From positions 53,097,762 to 53,161,761 of the forward strand of contig NC_053042.1 in the NCBI RefSeq assembly GCF_003473485.1: a stretch of DNA of 64,000 bases, read 5' to 3'. The position numbers were made by a program, and so were the translations under genes. The number at the start of each line of letters is the position of its first letter. The stretch's first letter is position 1. Of the stretch, positions 22,637 to 33,699 are shown piece by piece. The DNA comes from Medicago truncatula (taxonomy: Eukaryota; Streptophyta; Magnoliopsida; Fabales; Fabaceae). The notes under the pieces are model-generated. The model did no database searches, was not told where the DNA came from, and saw nothing but the letters and a program-made list of their open reading frames with translations.

Positions 22637-23879
22637 GCAAAGCAAATGTATGAGGTAAAATTTTCGGTGGAGTTAGTTATGTCGCATTACATTTACCGTT
22701 TGTTTTGGTTTTTTTTTTTTTTTTTTTCGGCAATAAGCACTTCTACGACATCTTAAAAGTGAAAATTGAGTTTTCAATTATGTTTGGTTTGACTTTTCAA
22801 AAGGATAATATTTCATGAACACTCTTTTCTCCATACACACTATGTACCACTCCCATGTGAAAGTGAGTTTCTTGTGTGTGTGGAGACCAGATGGACACAT
22901 GTCACAATTGTGTATTGATGTATAAGTGGTACATGCCACCTAAGGTGGTCTATGTATCACCACTCTTTCAAAATTATTTCTATCATTCAAAAACAATTTT
23001 GGATGAAACTACAATTTATAGCTTTTGGATTAATTAGATTCAATTCTCCAATAAATTTTATATTTTTATTATTACAATTTATTATTTTCTTTTATTGCCC
23101 TTTACATTTCTTCTTCTTTTTGCTTTGTAATTAATTTAATGAACCAAATTTAATCAAAAAACTTAACGAACCAAACCAGCTCTCGAAAAATATTTATGGT
23201 CATGAGTCACCAAATTTTAGATTTTCCTTTACGGTGTTTCTGTTCATATTTACTGTATTTTCTTCTTTTACCTTTCTTTTACACTATATTTTATCATTTT
23301 TGGCAACTAACTCTAGTATTATTTAACTTAAATATATTTTATCAAAAAATTTAAAATATATGAACAAATATTTTGTAAAAAAAATTGGTTTAATGATCGC
23401 ATTAATATATAGAAAATTTATTTATTTAAATTAAATAATATATCTACATTTAGTATTGATCTAAATATACATTCAACTATGTCCTTTTACTTGTACGTAA
23501 CTATGTCCATTTTAGTAATTATATATTCAAAAGTAATTTTGATCGAAATTATCTAAATAACATTTATTTGTTTAATAAATTATGCATTATTATATACAAA
23601 CATAAATCAATTCTCAGTCAGAATCAATTCTGAAAGCTGAACCAAACACACTATATATAATGCACAAATTTCTATAATTGAGAGACAAGAATGACCAATG
23701 GAATGAGGGATCTGTTAATTTTTTTGGTGCTACCATTGCATGTATGAAGAATTAGGGGTTGGTTTATACGAGGGCCTTTGCATAGCTAGAAGGCAGAGAA
23801 TATTAAGAATTGAAGTTCAAATGGATTCATTGGGAGTGATTCGATCACTGTGATTCAGAATTTACAACATGGAAACAAT

Positions 23880-23955
23880 GACAGTGTTATGGGAAGGAAC
23901 GTTATGAAAAAAAATCAATGGGAGTGTTATGGGAAGGAACATTATGAAAAAGAAA
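23880..23955. repeat. Tandem duplication, about 43-bp unit
   Basis: GTGTTATGGGAAGGAACnTT ATGAAAAA appears twice, separated by AAATCAATGGGA, with a single base difference. Confidence 0.8.
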
Positions 23956-24275
23956 AATCAAAGAATTAATGACATTAAACTGAAACGTTAGGGTCACACA
24001 TGTGTATCGAAAAGCTAACAAGTGTTCGGATGTTTATAACCAACTTGGATAGTGAAGGCGACACAGGAGCTACTTATTTAGAAAACCCTCCTTCATGGAT
24101 GTTTGTTTTATCTTGATGATTGCTGTGGTGTTTAGAACCCCATTTAATTTTGTTGTAGTAGTTGTTTTTCTTTTTCTTTTTTGGCTTATACCGACACCCT
24201 TATTTATATAATGCAATGTCGTTAAGTTTGCGAAACATACCAGAACGCTATTGTATAAAAATAAATCATCAAAAC

Positions 24276-24384
24276 CGACACAAATGATTTTTTTTTTTTT
24301 TGTGGTGGCCGGGGTTTGAACCCCGGACCTTACATATATTATGCATTATTCCTACCAACCGAGCTAAGACGACACAAATGATTT
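24276..24384 (-). mobile_element. Very short complete SINE with 15-bp target duplication
   Basis: The direct repeat CGACACAAATGATTT lies at 24276-24290 and 24370-24384. Between them the minus strand reads as a tRNA-like head with A box TTAGCTCGGTTGGTAG, B box GGGGTTCAAACCCC, then GGCCACCAC and an A-tail. The body is only about 66 bp, so it is little more than a tRNA-like promoter plus tail. The second target repeat overlaps the target of the micro-insertion that follows. Confidence 0.75.
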
Positions 24385-24425
24385 AAGATTTTTTTTTCTT
24401 TTTCTGAGAGAATGATTTAAGATTT
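24377..24425 (-). mobile_element. A-tailed micro-insertion with 15-bp target duplication
   Basis: AATGATTTAAGATTT occurs at 24377-24391 and 24411-24425. The insert on the minus strand is CTCTCAG-A5-G-A6. Its target overlaps the right target repeat of the adjoining SINE. Confidence 0.65.
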
Positions 24426-25200
24426 ATTACAAACATTATTCTTACATTATATATTTTACACAGAAATGTATCTTTTTTTCACTAAACACATAATTGTATT
24501 GAAGCAGATAGAGTACTTCGTAAAATAAAAATAAAAATCTTAAAATTAACGTAATCTAAACTCGAGTATAGTTCAGTAAGACTTAAGGAGTCTTTAGCTG
24601 AATGCAAGTAAAAGTATTAAAATACTAAAAATACTATTATGGACGAGTACACATTTTGAACATTGTTATTTACTTAACTCTTGCCAAAAAAAAAAGTTTA
24701 CTTGATAAACAATACTTATATAGATATAAATATTAATACCTTAAAAGAATAAGTATAAAAAATTGAAAAATAGACCACTAGAAATATCATATTACAAGCA
24801 CAATCAGAAATTGCTAACTTTGCAGAGTATGGAACGAGCGTCGTTACAAAACTACCAAAAAATGGTATTATTTCATAGAGTACCTTCCCTTTGGTTCGTT
24901 ATGTTGGGACCCATATAGACGTATTTGTATGTAATGCTCAAAATTCAAAATGTCAAACTTATGGGGGAGAAAAAAGAAAGACATGAGGGCCATACACATT
25001 CTCCTCAAGAATCCTGCTATAGACCTCAATTTGCTGCAAGCGTTCCCTTTTGTTTTTGGTATTACTTTCTAATGGAAAGTAATTATTTTCAGCTAGCTCA
25101 TACTGTCCCTGTTTGTAAATTGTTGTAATTACACAATCAAGAATATTATTATGTACCGTTGTATATGCTTTGAGTCAAACAAACACCTCCATGAGACCAT

Positions 25201-28154
25201 TCATCTTTCCAGCTTCATTGATCTGGGCTTAGGTTGTGACATAGCTTTCTCTTGTTCAGTAAGTGCATGACGGAAATGGCATCTATGGCCATAAGGGCAC
25301 ACAACCCCAGCAAGGACCATCCTGCAGACCTCAGTTTTGTAGCGTGGGTGGCGGATCACTGGGCGAAGCTCCCCAATGCCATGAGCGAATTGACAGTGGT
25401 CTCCATAAGGGCATGTGCCAGTTTCCTGCCATTTGTTACAGAGCTCAGTCTTGAACATCCCCTGGTTGTACACAACCATCTCAAGAGGCTCTTCCTCTTT
25501 CTGCCCTCCTCGCACAAATACCTTTTGCTGCAAGCATAGTAACACAAAATTTCAACAATAATCAATTCTTCCGAATATCAACAATCAAATCTATATAATG
25601 TCCACTCATTGTTATTAAATGGTGATGCATCTACAATCTACTTTGACGTTAATATGAGTGTCAAGGCATGGCAGAGCATTTTGAATATGAGTCAAATAAA
25701 AAAAAAACAATAAGATGAAAAATATAATCAGTCAAGATGAAAGAAACATTAGTATGACTGTCAAGGAATGGCAAGGCAAGACATTCATGAATAGTATATG
25801 CAGAGCTCTTGACACAGTTTATCCCAAAATATATTCAATCAATTGCTTGACTGATCATCCGAGAAATTACCATTTCAAAATTGAACACAATTATTTGCAT
25901 CCATTCATCTTTATCTCGAAGTATTGTCCTTATTTTCAACATAAATAAATCAAAGCATATATTAATAATAGAGGCTAATCCCAAGCACAAGATGTGTCCA
26001 AGGCTAACCAATGAAGATTCAAGACATTACCACAGTCAGCACTGAGTAACAAAACAAATAACTAAATGGAGACAAACTAACAGCACTATACGTCTATTGA
26101 AAGCTACACCTACAACAGTGGATAAAACCATGAAAAGAAATTGAGTGACATATTTTGCATCCCCTGCATCACTTGTTACTTGTAAAACCAGTCCAACCAT
26201 TTAGCCCCTTTAAAACTTAGTAAAAAAAGGTATTGATTTTGGCAACTAACCACTACCAACAGCACTGCAAATTTCCATACATGGCTATCATAAATATCTT
26301 AAAATTCAGAAATGTAGAAAAATAGTATACATTTGACCTCTTAAATACTCCTATAATGTAGACATTGTATGACTCATCAATCTTCCTAGTCTTGCTAGTT
26401 CTATATACTATTTCAAGAGTTTATTGAAAAGTGTGAGAAAGATTATTTAACCACCTTAATTATAATGTAAAAACTGTATGGCTGCATCAAAATTTAACTT
26501 AATTGGAACATGACACTAAGCACAAAGAAACATGGTTTTAAAATGTGGCCGCTGTTGCAGTCGCTGCCTTTGCAATATTGCAGCTATTGCGGTGGTATTG
26601 TGGTCCTTGCGGCGTCAACTTAATTTTTATTAGCATGAATACTATAATTTACTATTATTTATTTTATGGCTCATGTATCTTCCGTTTCCTCTCTAAAATC
26701 TTTATCTCATATCATCCATCTATTAGTTTAAAATATCACTAGTTCTTTAAAATACTCTCTAAATCTATGATATAAAGAAAAAGTAAAGTATAAAAATAAA
26801 TTGTGTGACCACTAGTTTTCTGCACCCAATTCCCTCATTACGGCACTGCGAAGTGGTTTCAAATGTGATTTATGATCACACCACAATTGCGGCTTGATGC
26901 GATTGCAGACAATACCGTGGGCGCATCAGGTGATGCATCCACAATTTGAAACCATATACAGAGCACATTGGCACAGAACACAGGTTAAAAGGTCACAAAA
27001 AGGCTTCAAAGTTTAGCTTATCTGTTTTGCCTCATGGCAAACTAGAGCTAATTTGGTCCTGCAACACTACTAACCAACAACTAGTATAAACTGGAGTCGA
27101 ACTTGCATCTTTGCAAAAAGCACACGCAAATGAAAAAACAACCAAACTACAAGGTTTGTTACAGCTAACAGGTAATGACACAGACAAGCAAGGTTTTACT
27201 TCATTTGGAAGGAAAATAATTAGATACTAACAAGCAATTCAAATTTGGTATATAACTATAAAAGCAATAATTACACATTAAATTAAGCTAAGATCACAAT
27301 AACAACAGCAGCAATAATAAAAAATAAATAATAATAATAATAATAATATAATAGTAAAAAAAACTAATTAAATAAAATAAAAGCAATCATAACGTGCGTG
27401 TGCTTACAACTGTATCAGATTGAGTGGAGGAAGCGCGGGAGCGAGTAGCGCCTTTGGTGCGGCAAGCATTGTTGTTAGTTACGACGGCCGGAGGCGGAGC
27501 AAGCTTCAAGTAGCCATTGGATCTAACAGAAATGCTCTTTGGAAGCGAGAACCTCTCCGTTTCAACACCGTTATTCTCAATCACACTCGTCGGACTCTCA
27601 TCAGATTCGGAAGCTTCCTGCAACTCCTTGTTGTTATTGTTGATGTTATTGCTATTCCAATCAGCACAGTTTTCCTTTCCATCTCCAAGATTCAAGCCAC
27701 GGAAACCTTGCAACACATCAAACGGAGTTGATTGAGTCTGGACGGAGGATCCACCGCCATTGAATCGGTTCTCCAGCGAAGCTTGAACGAGAAGGTTCAG
27801 ATTCTTCTGCAACTCTTTGTTCACGGCACGGAGCTGTCCGTTTTCCTGCTGCAGAGCTTCGACCTCTTTGGAACTTTCCAGAAGGCGACTGAGAAACATA
27901 CTGTGACGATTCACCATATCCTGATGCTTCTGTATCACGCATGAGTCGTACTCTGTTCCAAGGTCAGAGTAAGGATAAAGCGAAAATCCGCCGCCGTTGC
28001 TGCTGTTTCCGGCGAGCGATGATGGAAGATCATTACTCAGAGCAGAGTACAACGAAGCAAACACGCCAGCGTTCGACTGCATGTGACCGGCGTTGTTGAC
28101 GCCGATGCCGTAACCGCTTTTGGATGACGGAGAACAAACGTCCTTGTTATGCAT
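25201..28154 (-). CDS. C3H15: CCCH tandem zinc-finger protein (C3H14/15 type)
   Basis: Two coding exons, 28154-27408 and 25527-25201, join in phase 0 to give 357 aa. Junctions are GTT|GTAAGC and TTGCAG|CAA. A 5' UTR intron is likely, with donor ATCG|GTAATG near 28434 and acceptor TTTTGCAG near 28175. Residues about 279-298 and 317-336 are two C-x8-C-x5-C-x3-H fingers with lead-ins MFKTELC and RYKTEVC. This is the tristetraprolin-like TZF, which binds AU-rich mRNA and promotes turnover. A leucine-rich coiled coil ([20 protein letters not shown] onward) lies at about 85-125. In Arabidopsis the C3H14/15 pair acts in secondary wall and pollen callose development. Neighbours suggest the C3H15 orthologue. 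The 1.9-kb intron contains transposon debris. Confidence 0.88.
26533..26955. mobile_element. Inverted-repeat element in the C3H intron
   Basis: ATGGTTTTAAAATGTGG at the left and the complement of CCACAATTTGAAACCAT at the right are matching ends. Inside are repeated GCTGTTGCAG/ATTGCGG motifs that are GC-richer than the surrounding intron. No coding region is seen. Confidence 0.5.
27321..27355. repeat. (AAT)n microsatellite in the C3H intron
   Basis: A run of AAT/ATA triplets about 25-30 bp long lies just downstream of the exon 1 donor. Confidence 0.75.
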
Positions 28155-28603
28155 TTTGATCGGTGAAGTAATACTGCAAAATTACCAGAAAACGATTAAA
28201 AAACGTGACGAAGATCGCGATAAACAAAAATTCATAGATTCATAATCATTTCACGCATAAATCAATGTATACATTTTCAGATCAATCAATAAATTGGCGA
28301 ATTAAAGTAACAGTTTAACGATCGAAGAAAAATTGAAAAACCTAACCGATTCAAGAAAATATACAAACGAAATTAATAAAGCGCGCTAAAAAACGAATGC
28401 GATTATTCAAAGAGAAATGAGAAGAAAGCATTACCGATGAAGAAGAAGAAGAAGATTCACAAATTCGATCGTAACAGAAAGGATGAGAAACGACGAGAAG
28501 CTCCACCTTCACAAGCAGAAGCTTCTCGAAAGAGAGAAAGATGAAGTAAAATTTGGAAAGAGAATGATATGGTTAGTTAGAAGAGAGAGAGGTGGAAGAA
28601 GAG

Positions 28604-28613
28604 TTTATATAGT
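28604..28613 (-). promoter_or_regulatory. TATA box of the CCCH zinc-finger gene
   Basis: The minus strand reads CACTATATAAACTC. It lies about 170 bp before the inferred 5' UTR donor at 28434, leaving a CT-rich leader exon of normal size. Confidence 0.6.
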
Positions 28614-28749
28614 GACAATGGTGAAGAGGGTGTGTTTGTTTGGTGCGAGGGAAAATCAAAACCGTCTTCAACACACTTTCCAACAGAATTCACTTTGCGA
28701 TTTTCGAGGCAGTGGAGTTAGTTTCCATAATTACCCCTCATAATTTCAA

Positions 28750-29440
28750 AGCAACCGTGTATTCCTTGTGGTGTTTTTTGGAATTCAGTTTGTGTCTTCG
28801 TTGTAAGTGAAATGCATCTACTGAATAAGACCACTGATATTTAATCGAATGGTTGAGATCAACTGGAGGTTTACCAGAAAAAGATCCTTCGCTATCAGTG
28901 TATATTCTTTCTTTCTGGTTTTATTTTTATGCAATATACTCCTCTACGACTATATTCTCTTACCAATTTTGTACATGCTTTATTCATGAATAAATTGTAT
29001 GTTTTATTGGTTGATTGTATAAATTGTATGTAAATGTGTTTATGTGATTTACGTCAAAATCCTAATTATGCACTTACTCACGGCATAATCACTTAAACTA
29101 GATAAATTAAATTGAGTTGGAATAATCATAAATTTTAACTCAATTGACAACAAATATAGATACTGAAATTACTATGATGTTGCGAACGGAGTCAATTCTG
29201 ATTTTTCTATTTATGAGTGTGATTTTTTAATATGTATATTTGTATAAAATCATTGTCATGACAAAATTCTTCAAATGATCTTCTTTCAAAACAAATAAAA
29301 AAAAAATTCAAATAATCAAAACAGTTTAGCGGGTTAAATTGTTTAGGGTTTAATTTAGACATATAATTAAAATGAGGTACATATATGTGATTTGGCAGAA
29401 CTATTACAATGTTAGTGGCATATCTTATTTACTCAATTGT
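28750..29440. other. Intergenic, no gene seen
   Basis: AT-rich sequence upstream of the CCCH gene. Beyond about 28800 it shares no recognisable motif. Confidence 0.4.
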
Positions 29441-29772
29441 TTATGTACATTGAGGTTTAATAGTAGAAGAAATATTAGATGATTATCGATATACATTGAT
29501 ATTTAGATTGTTGCACGAACAGTTCAATATAACTGGGTATTCTACCAAATTATTTTACGACACCCCGCTTTAATAGTATGACATGTAACATATCCATTAC
29601 ACCGATATTTATGTACATCGAGGTTTAATAGCGGAGAAATATTAGATGATCATTGATATACATTGATATTTAGATTGTTGTATAGATAGTTCAATGTATT
29701 CTGTTAAATCATTTTACTACACCCCGTTTTAATAGTACGACATGTAACATATCCATTAAACAGATAGACTAC
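29441..29772. repeat. Tandem duplication, 168-bp unit
   Basis: The unit beginning ATGTACATTGAGGTTTAATA at 29443 starts again at 29611 as ATGTACATCGAGGTTTAATA. Both copies run through ATATACATTGATATTTAGAT and end near GACATGTAACATATCCATTA. Copies differ at roughly one base in ten and by small indels. Confidence 0.8.
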
Positions 29773-29774
29773 AT

Positions 29775-31380
29775 CCATTAAACTCTATGAGGAACTTATT
29801 TTTCATTAATAATTTATTCACTTAAAAGTTACTTTAATATACTGATAATAAAAATAAAAATTATATTTAAGCCATTAGGATTGGTCCAGCCACGAGGGAT
29901 TTTGATGGTATGCATGAGATCTTAAGTTCAAACTTCATTCCCTTGTACATAAAAAGTATATTTATTATTATTAATTTTTATCATAAAAATATTGACAATC
30001 CCTTATTTAGGTTTTAAAAAATGGCAGAATATTAACTTTAAATCAGTTTTTTTATTAAATCATATAAAGTATATCATAATAAATTATAAGCATCAGATAA
30101 TTTTTATGTTAAATTAAAAATATATCACTTGAAAGGGCCAGATCAATATTCCAAATATATTTGAAGGACCAAAATGAAAATTTACCAAGAAAGAAACCAC
30201 ACACTCAAGTACCTCTAGTTGACAAACCGGATGATCTATGCTAATCAAAATTCAATCACATCATATCAATATTCAACACCAAGGTCCACCATATGTTATT
30301 TATATTGTTTATTCTTTTGAAGTACATGTGTTTGAAAAATTAATATTTTTTAAGTTGTAACAGAAAAATGATAAGAATGCAAGAAAGTTTAGAGAGCGTA
30401 TTGAAGGTGCATAGTTGCGGTTAGAATAGCATTTGATTACACATAATGCTTGAATTTGAAGTTAGTTACTAGTAGCTGGTAGTCTTGACTTGGGTTTCCC
30501 ATTTTTAAGTCACAAACTAGATTAAGACACTTATTATTTACGAATAAATAGAATCCAATCATGTTCTTATTTGGAGGGAGAGAGGTTGTTTGCTTCTTTA
30601 TCACATTTACAACAACCTCTTCGTCTAATCGCTACTCTATCAAAATCTTATATCAAAATGTTTGTTGAATAAAATAAGACACATCCTAAAAATCGGTCCC
30701 CATGTTAATTCATTTCTCTCTCTCAAAAGCCAATAGCTAAAGTCTTTTCCATGTGTGATGGTTGTTTGTTAAGTTAGCCATACAATTCTTCTCAAATACT
30801 TTTATTTTCATAAAACTAACCATGGTCGGATTATATTTCCCTTTCATTACAGCTTTGGTCATAATGCTATTATAGCTAAAAGCTGATTTAGTTGTTATTG
30901 AGTTTTATCAAGGACTAAGGAATATATATATATGTTCCTTTATTTGTCTCAAAATACAAGTGAAAATCTAGCACAGTCTGATTTAAATTAGAATCTTATT
31001 TGTGTCACCATTCGAATATAACAGCGAGTTTTACAAAAATATTCCAAACAAAATTAACATGAAGCAGTGCAAGACAAGATCCATTAACTCGATCCAAGAA
31101 CTAATATGCACCCTCTCCCGGGAATGTCTACTGGCCAGCCTTAAGCTTCATTCTATGCGAGGAAGGGGTCACCCAATGCATCCTCTGAAACTGAAATACA
31201 AAAAAGAAAACAAACAACAAACCATTAAAAATATAAACATTTTAACATAACAATTGAATCGTTAAAAAAACAATAATTAAAATAAACATTTTAACATAAC
31301 AATTGAATCGTAGAAAAAATAATATTTTATATAGCAATTGAATAGTAAAAAAAACAATAATTAAATAAAATTAAACAATT
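29775..31380. other. Intergenic with a possible SINE relic
   Basis: No gene is supported. Around 29878-29960 a GGTCCAGCCACGAGGGATTT and AAGTTCAAACTT arrangement is reminiscent of a tRNA-derived SINE head with a weak B box, but it is too decayed to be sure. Near 31235-31365 an AACAATTGAATCGTnnAAAA motif is repeated. Confidence 0.3.
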
Positions 31381-31392
31381 ATACTTACTTCG

Positions 31393-31681
31393 GCGAAGCT
31401 CCAAAGCCTGCCTGCACTCCACAATCCACATGTGTGTCGAACGATGGTAGAAGCGACAAGTCACTAGGGCCCTCAGGAAAACCCTCTGATTCAAGCGCAA
31501 CCTCATGTACCCCATGCCGCTCAGGGTCAGCCTCTCCCTCCTCTTGAACCGACTGCTCATACTGAGGTTACTCGTAGCAGTGCTCCTGAGCAGCGTAGTA
31601 GTGAGGGTCTTCCTCATAATGTTGTGCATGGTCCACTATCTGGAACGGACCCGTCTGGGACGACGACCCCTCCCCGCTCAT
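31393..31681 (-). pseudogene. Plant-mobile-domain/transposon-type N-terminal remnant
   Basis: From the ATG at 31681 the minus strand reads MSGEGSSSQTGPFQIVDHAQ and on to HCYE, then a TAA stop. The same frame continues VQEEGEADPERHGVHEVALE, then EGFPEGPSDLSLLPSFDTHV. The last motif resembles the conserved FPGGP-x-D-x-S-x-L block that starts plant mobile domain proteins and the phosphatase-7-long-form-like transposon proteins; that link is from memory. The frame ends at CCGAA|GTAAGTA, a good splice donor. The in-frame stop and the missing remainder mark it as a relic. Confidence 0.4.
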
Positions 31682-32399
31682 ACATTATAGGGATACTATG
31701 GTTCTCATTTTTCTCATTTAGGATGATTATTTTAAAAAAAAAATTATATAATTGTGTAAATGTGTTATCTCCCTTACCCGCGGACAAAAGTCGTAAAATA
31801 AAAGAGTAAATTTTCAGGACACTTTGTTTTCTTTTGGCCTTGCGAATTGTGGGTATAGTTGTCCATAACAGTGTGCCAACTATTAATTGAAGGAAACACA
31901 TTTCATGTTTTTTTCTTGCTAGTTGGTGCCATTGCTAACTTTATAAGTGTTTTATTTTTATAATTATGTTGAAAATATAGTATTATTATGTTTCATAAGC
32001 AAACTATTAAAGTAATGCAAATTTTTTATTACAAAATTTTCATCATTTACTCCAATATACTATAAATTTATAAACTATTAATGTTGAAAAACAAACTTCT
32101 ACTGTACCATTTATGAAGTTTGTTTTTTGTTTTTTATTTTATTTTTTTGTTACAAAAAAATTAGGGTGAGGGTATGATGTCTCGGTCTAAGACGGAAAAG
32201 ACTTTTGGGCTCAAAAAATACTTATAAAAGAATTTACATTTTTTTCTTTTCATTTTACTATTCCATCTCTCTTCTATTTCACTTATTTTTAATTGAGAGT
32301 GTGACATACAATAGAAGTAAGTGATATATTTCATTTATTTATCAAAACAACTAGCTTATTATATATTCGAAATTGAAAGGATAACCAATATCAAAGACA

Positions 32400-32493
32400 T
32401 TTCTACCAATATACTATAAAATTTTTCTTTAAACTACCATAATTATCAATAACAACTCAACAAACTTGTGCATCGCACGGGTATACGTCTAGT
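32400..32493 (+). mobile_element. Possible Helitron 3' terminus
   Basis: The sequence TTGTGCATCGCACGGGTATA ends in CGTCTAG followed by T. A GC-rich mini-hairpin (GTGC-atc-GCAC) about 10 nt before CTAG, with T next, is the classic Helitron 3' end. I could not fix a matching 5' TC end, so element size is unknown. Confidence 0.4.
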
Positions 32494-32619
32494 ACTTGTC
32501 TAATATTCAAACTACAAATCATGGCAAGTTTTTTCTACTATGATCAAATTATTTGCAAACAAAAAGGAAATAGGTTGAGACATAAATCATAAGTGACACA
32601 TTGTGCAATATGCAAGTTA

Positions 32620-33693
32620 CTAAACCAGAGAATAATCTACTTCATGTCGTAGATGTCTAAAACACCAATCGAACATGGAGAAGCCTGTATCATGAGGATT
32701 TGGAAGCGTGATGTACTTTTGTGATTTTTTATCGTCCCATGAATACATGATACATGTTGTAGATAAAACACTGATGACATAAACAGAATTACTCTCATAT
32801 CCCCACATGTTCGGATTTCTCAATGCATAACAGCTTTTCTCCAACATATTTGACACACAAAATAACGCAATGTCACCCAAAGTTTCCAATTCGACATAAG
32901 TCATAGTTGAGAAGTCTATCTTGTACGCATTCCTTATAAAATTGAACTTCATATCAACCACTAAAAGTTGATCGTCACAATTAACCAACCTAAGCCATAA
33001 GGACGTTGTAGCATCGGAAATACTCTTCAGTTTTAGAAATTTAATATTTGCTGAATTCAAGCTGAGTACCCCAATGTTGGCCTTGTCAGTGACTACATAT
33101 ATTATATTATGAAAAATCACAAAGTCAACAACCCTCCCTTGATTTTCCATTGTAGAATAAGTAACCCAACCACAATTACGAGATTGATAGACATGCAAAC
33201 TCATAGAATCTTGGCATAAAACCACCAAGACAAATTCCTCAGAGCATTTGCCAAAAGCAAGCAGGGCATGGTTAGCAAACATATAAGACTGAACTTCGAA
33301 GTTAGAGGTATTGATTACCTTGTTTATTCTTGTAAATGGATTGATTAGCATAAATGAATTATTGTCCCCTGCCATGATAAAATATCCACTACAAAACGTA
33401 ACATAGGTATAGCGGAAGAAATACTCCATCATCTTCAAGCAATAAACTTTTTGTTCGGGTATGCTACTAAGGGAAATTGATCCGTAACCATCATATGAAA
33501 TTTGAAGAATTAATGGTTCTTGGGATGCCAAGAAATTTCTCCAGTAAATTTTACGAAAAGCCCCTCCAATTCTTGCACACACCGGCAAACTGAAAGAGGT
33601 CGTCAAAATCTAGTGTTTTGGAAATGATATCAAGCACATCCCAGGGAAAGTCACGGTTCTCTTCTACTTTCTTCAATTTTTTCCCTTTGTATC
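32620..33693 (-). pseudogene. F-box/DUF295-type gene, frameshifted and without start codon
   Basis: A 1-kb minus-strand frame, 33606-32620, encodes a DUF295-like beta-repeat region (SISLSSIPEQKVYCLKMMEY, NSFMLINPFTRINKVI, and ENQGRVVDFVIFHNIIYVVT). Upstream, a different frame at about 33680-33565 encodes the F-box: DFPWDVLDIISKTLDFDDLF, then QFAGVCKNWR. The frames meet at a run of four G on the coding strand (33561-33564). Removing one base would join them, giving KNWR followed directly by AFRKIYWRNF. The F-box frame has no ATG before an in-frame TGA. Such proteins are SCF ubiquitin ligase substrate adaptors. This copy cannot make one unless sequencing or splicing explains both defects. Confidence 0.75.
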
Positions 33694-33699
33694 ACAACA

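Noticed and set aside
24300..24369. A tRNA gene
   Set aside because: A and B boxes are present, but there is no cloverleaf, and the A-tail plus flanking duplication show it is a SINE.
27420..27944. Plus-strand frames of 70-103 codons over the C3H first exon
   Set aside because: They are antisense shadows of a GC-richer exon whose minus-strand frame has clear coiled-coil and splice evidence.
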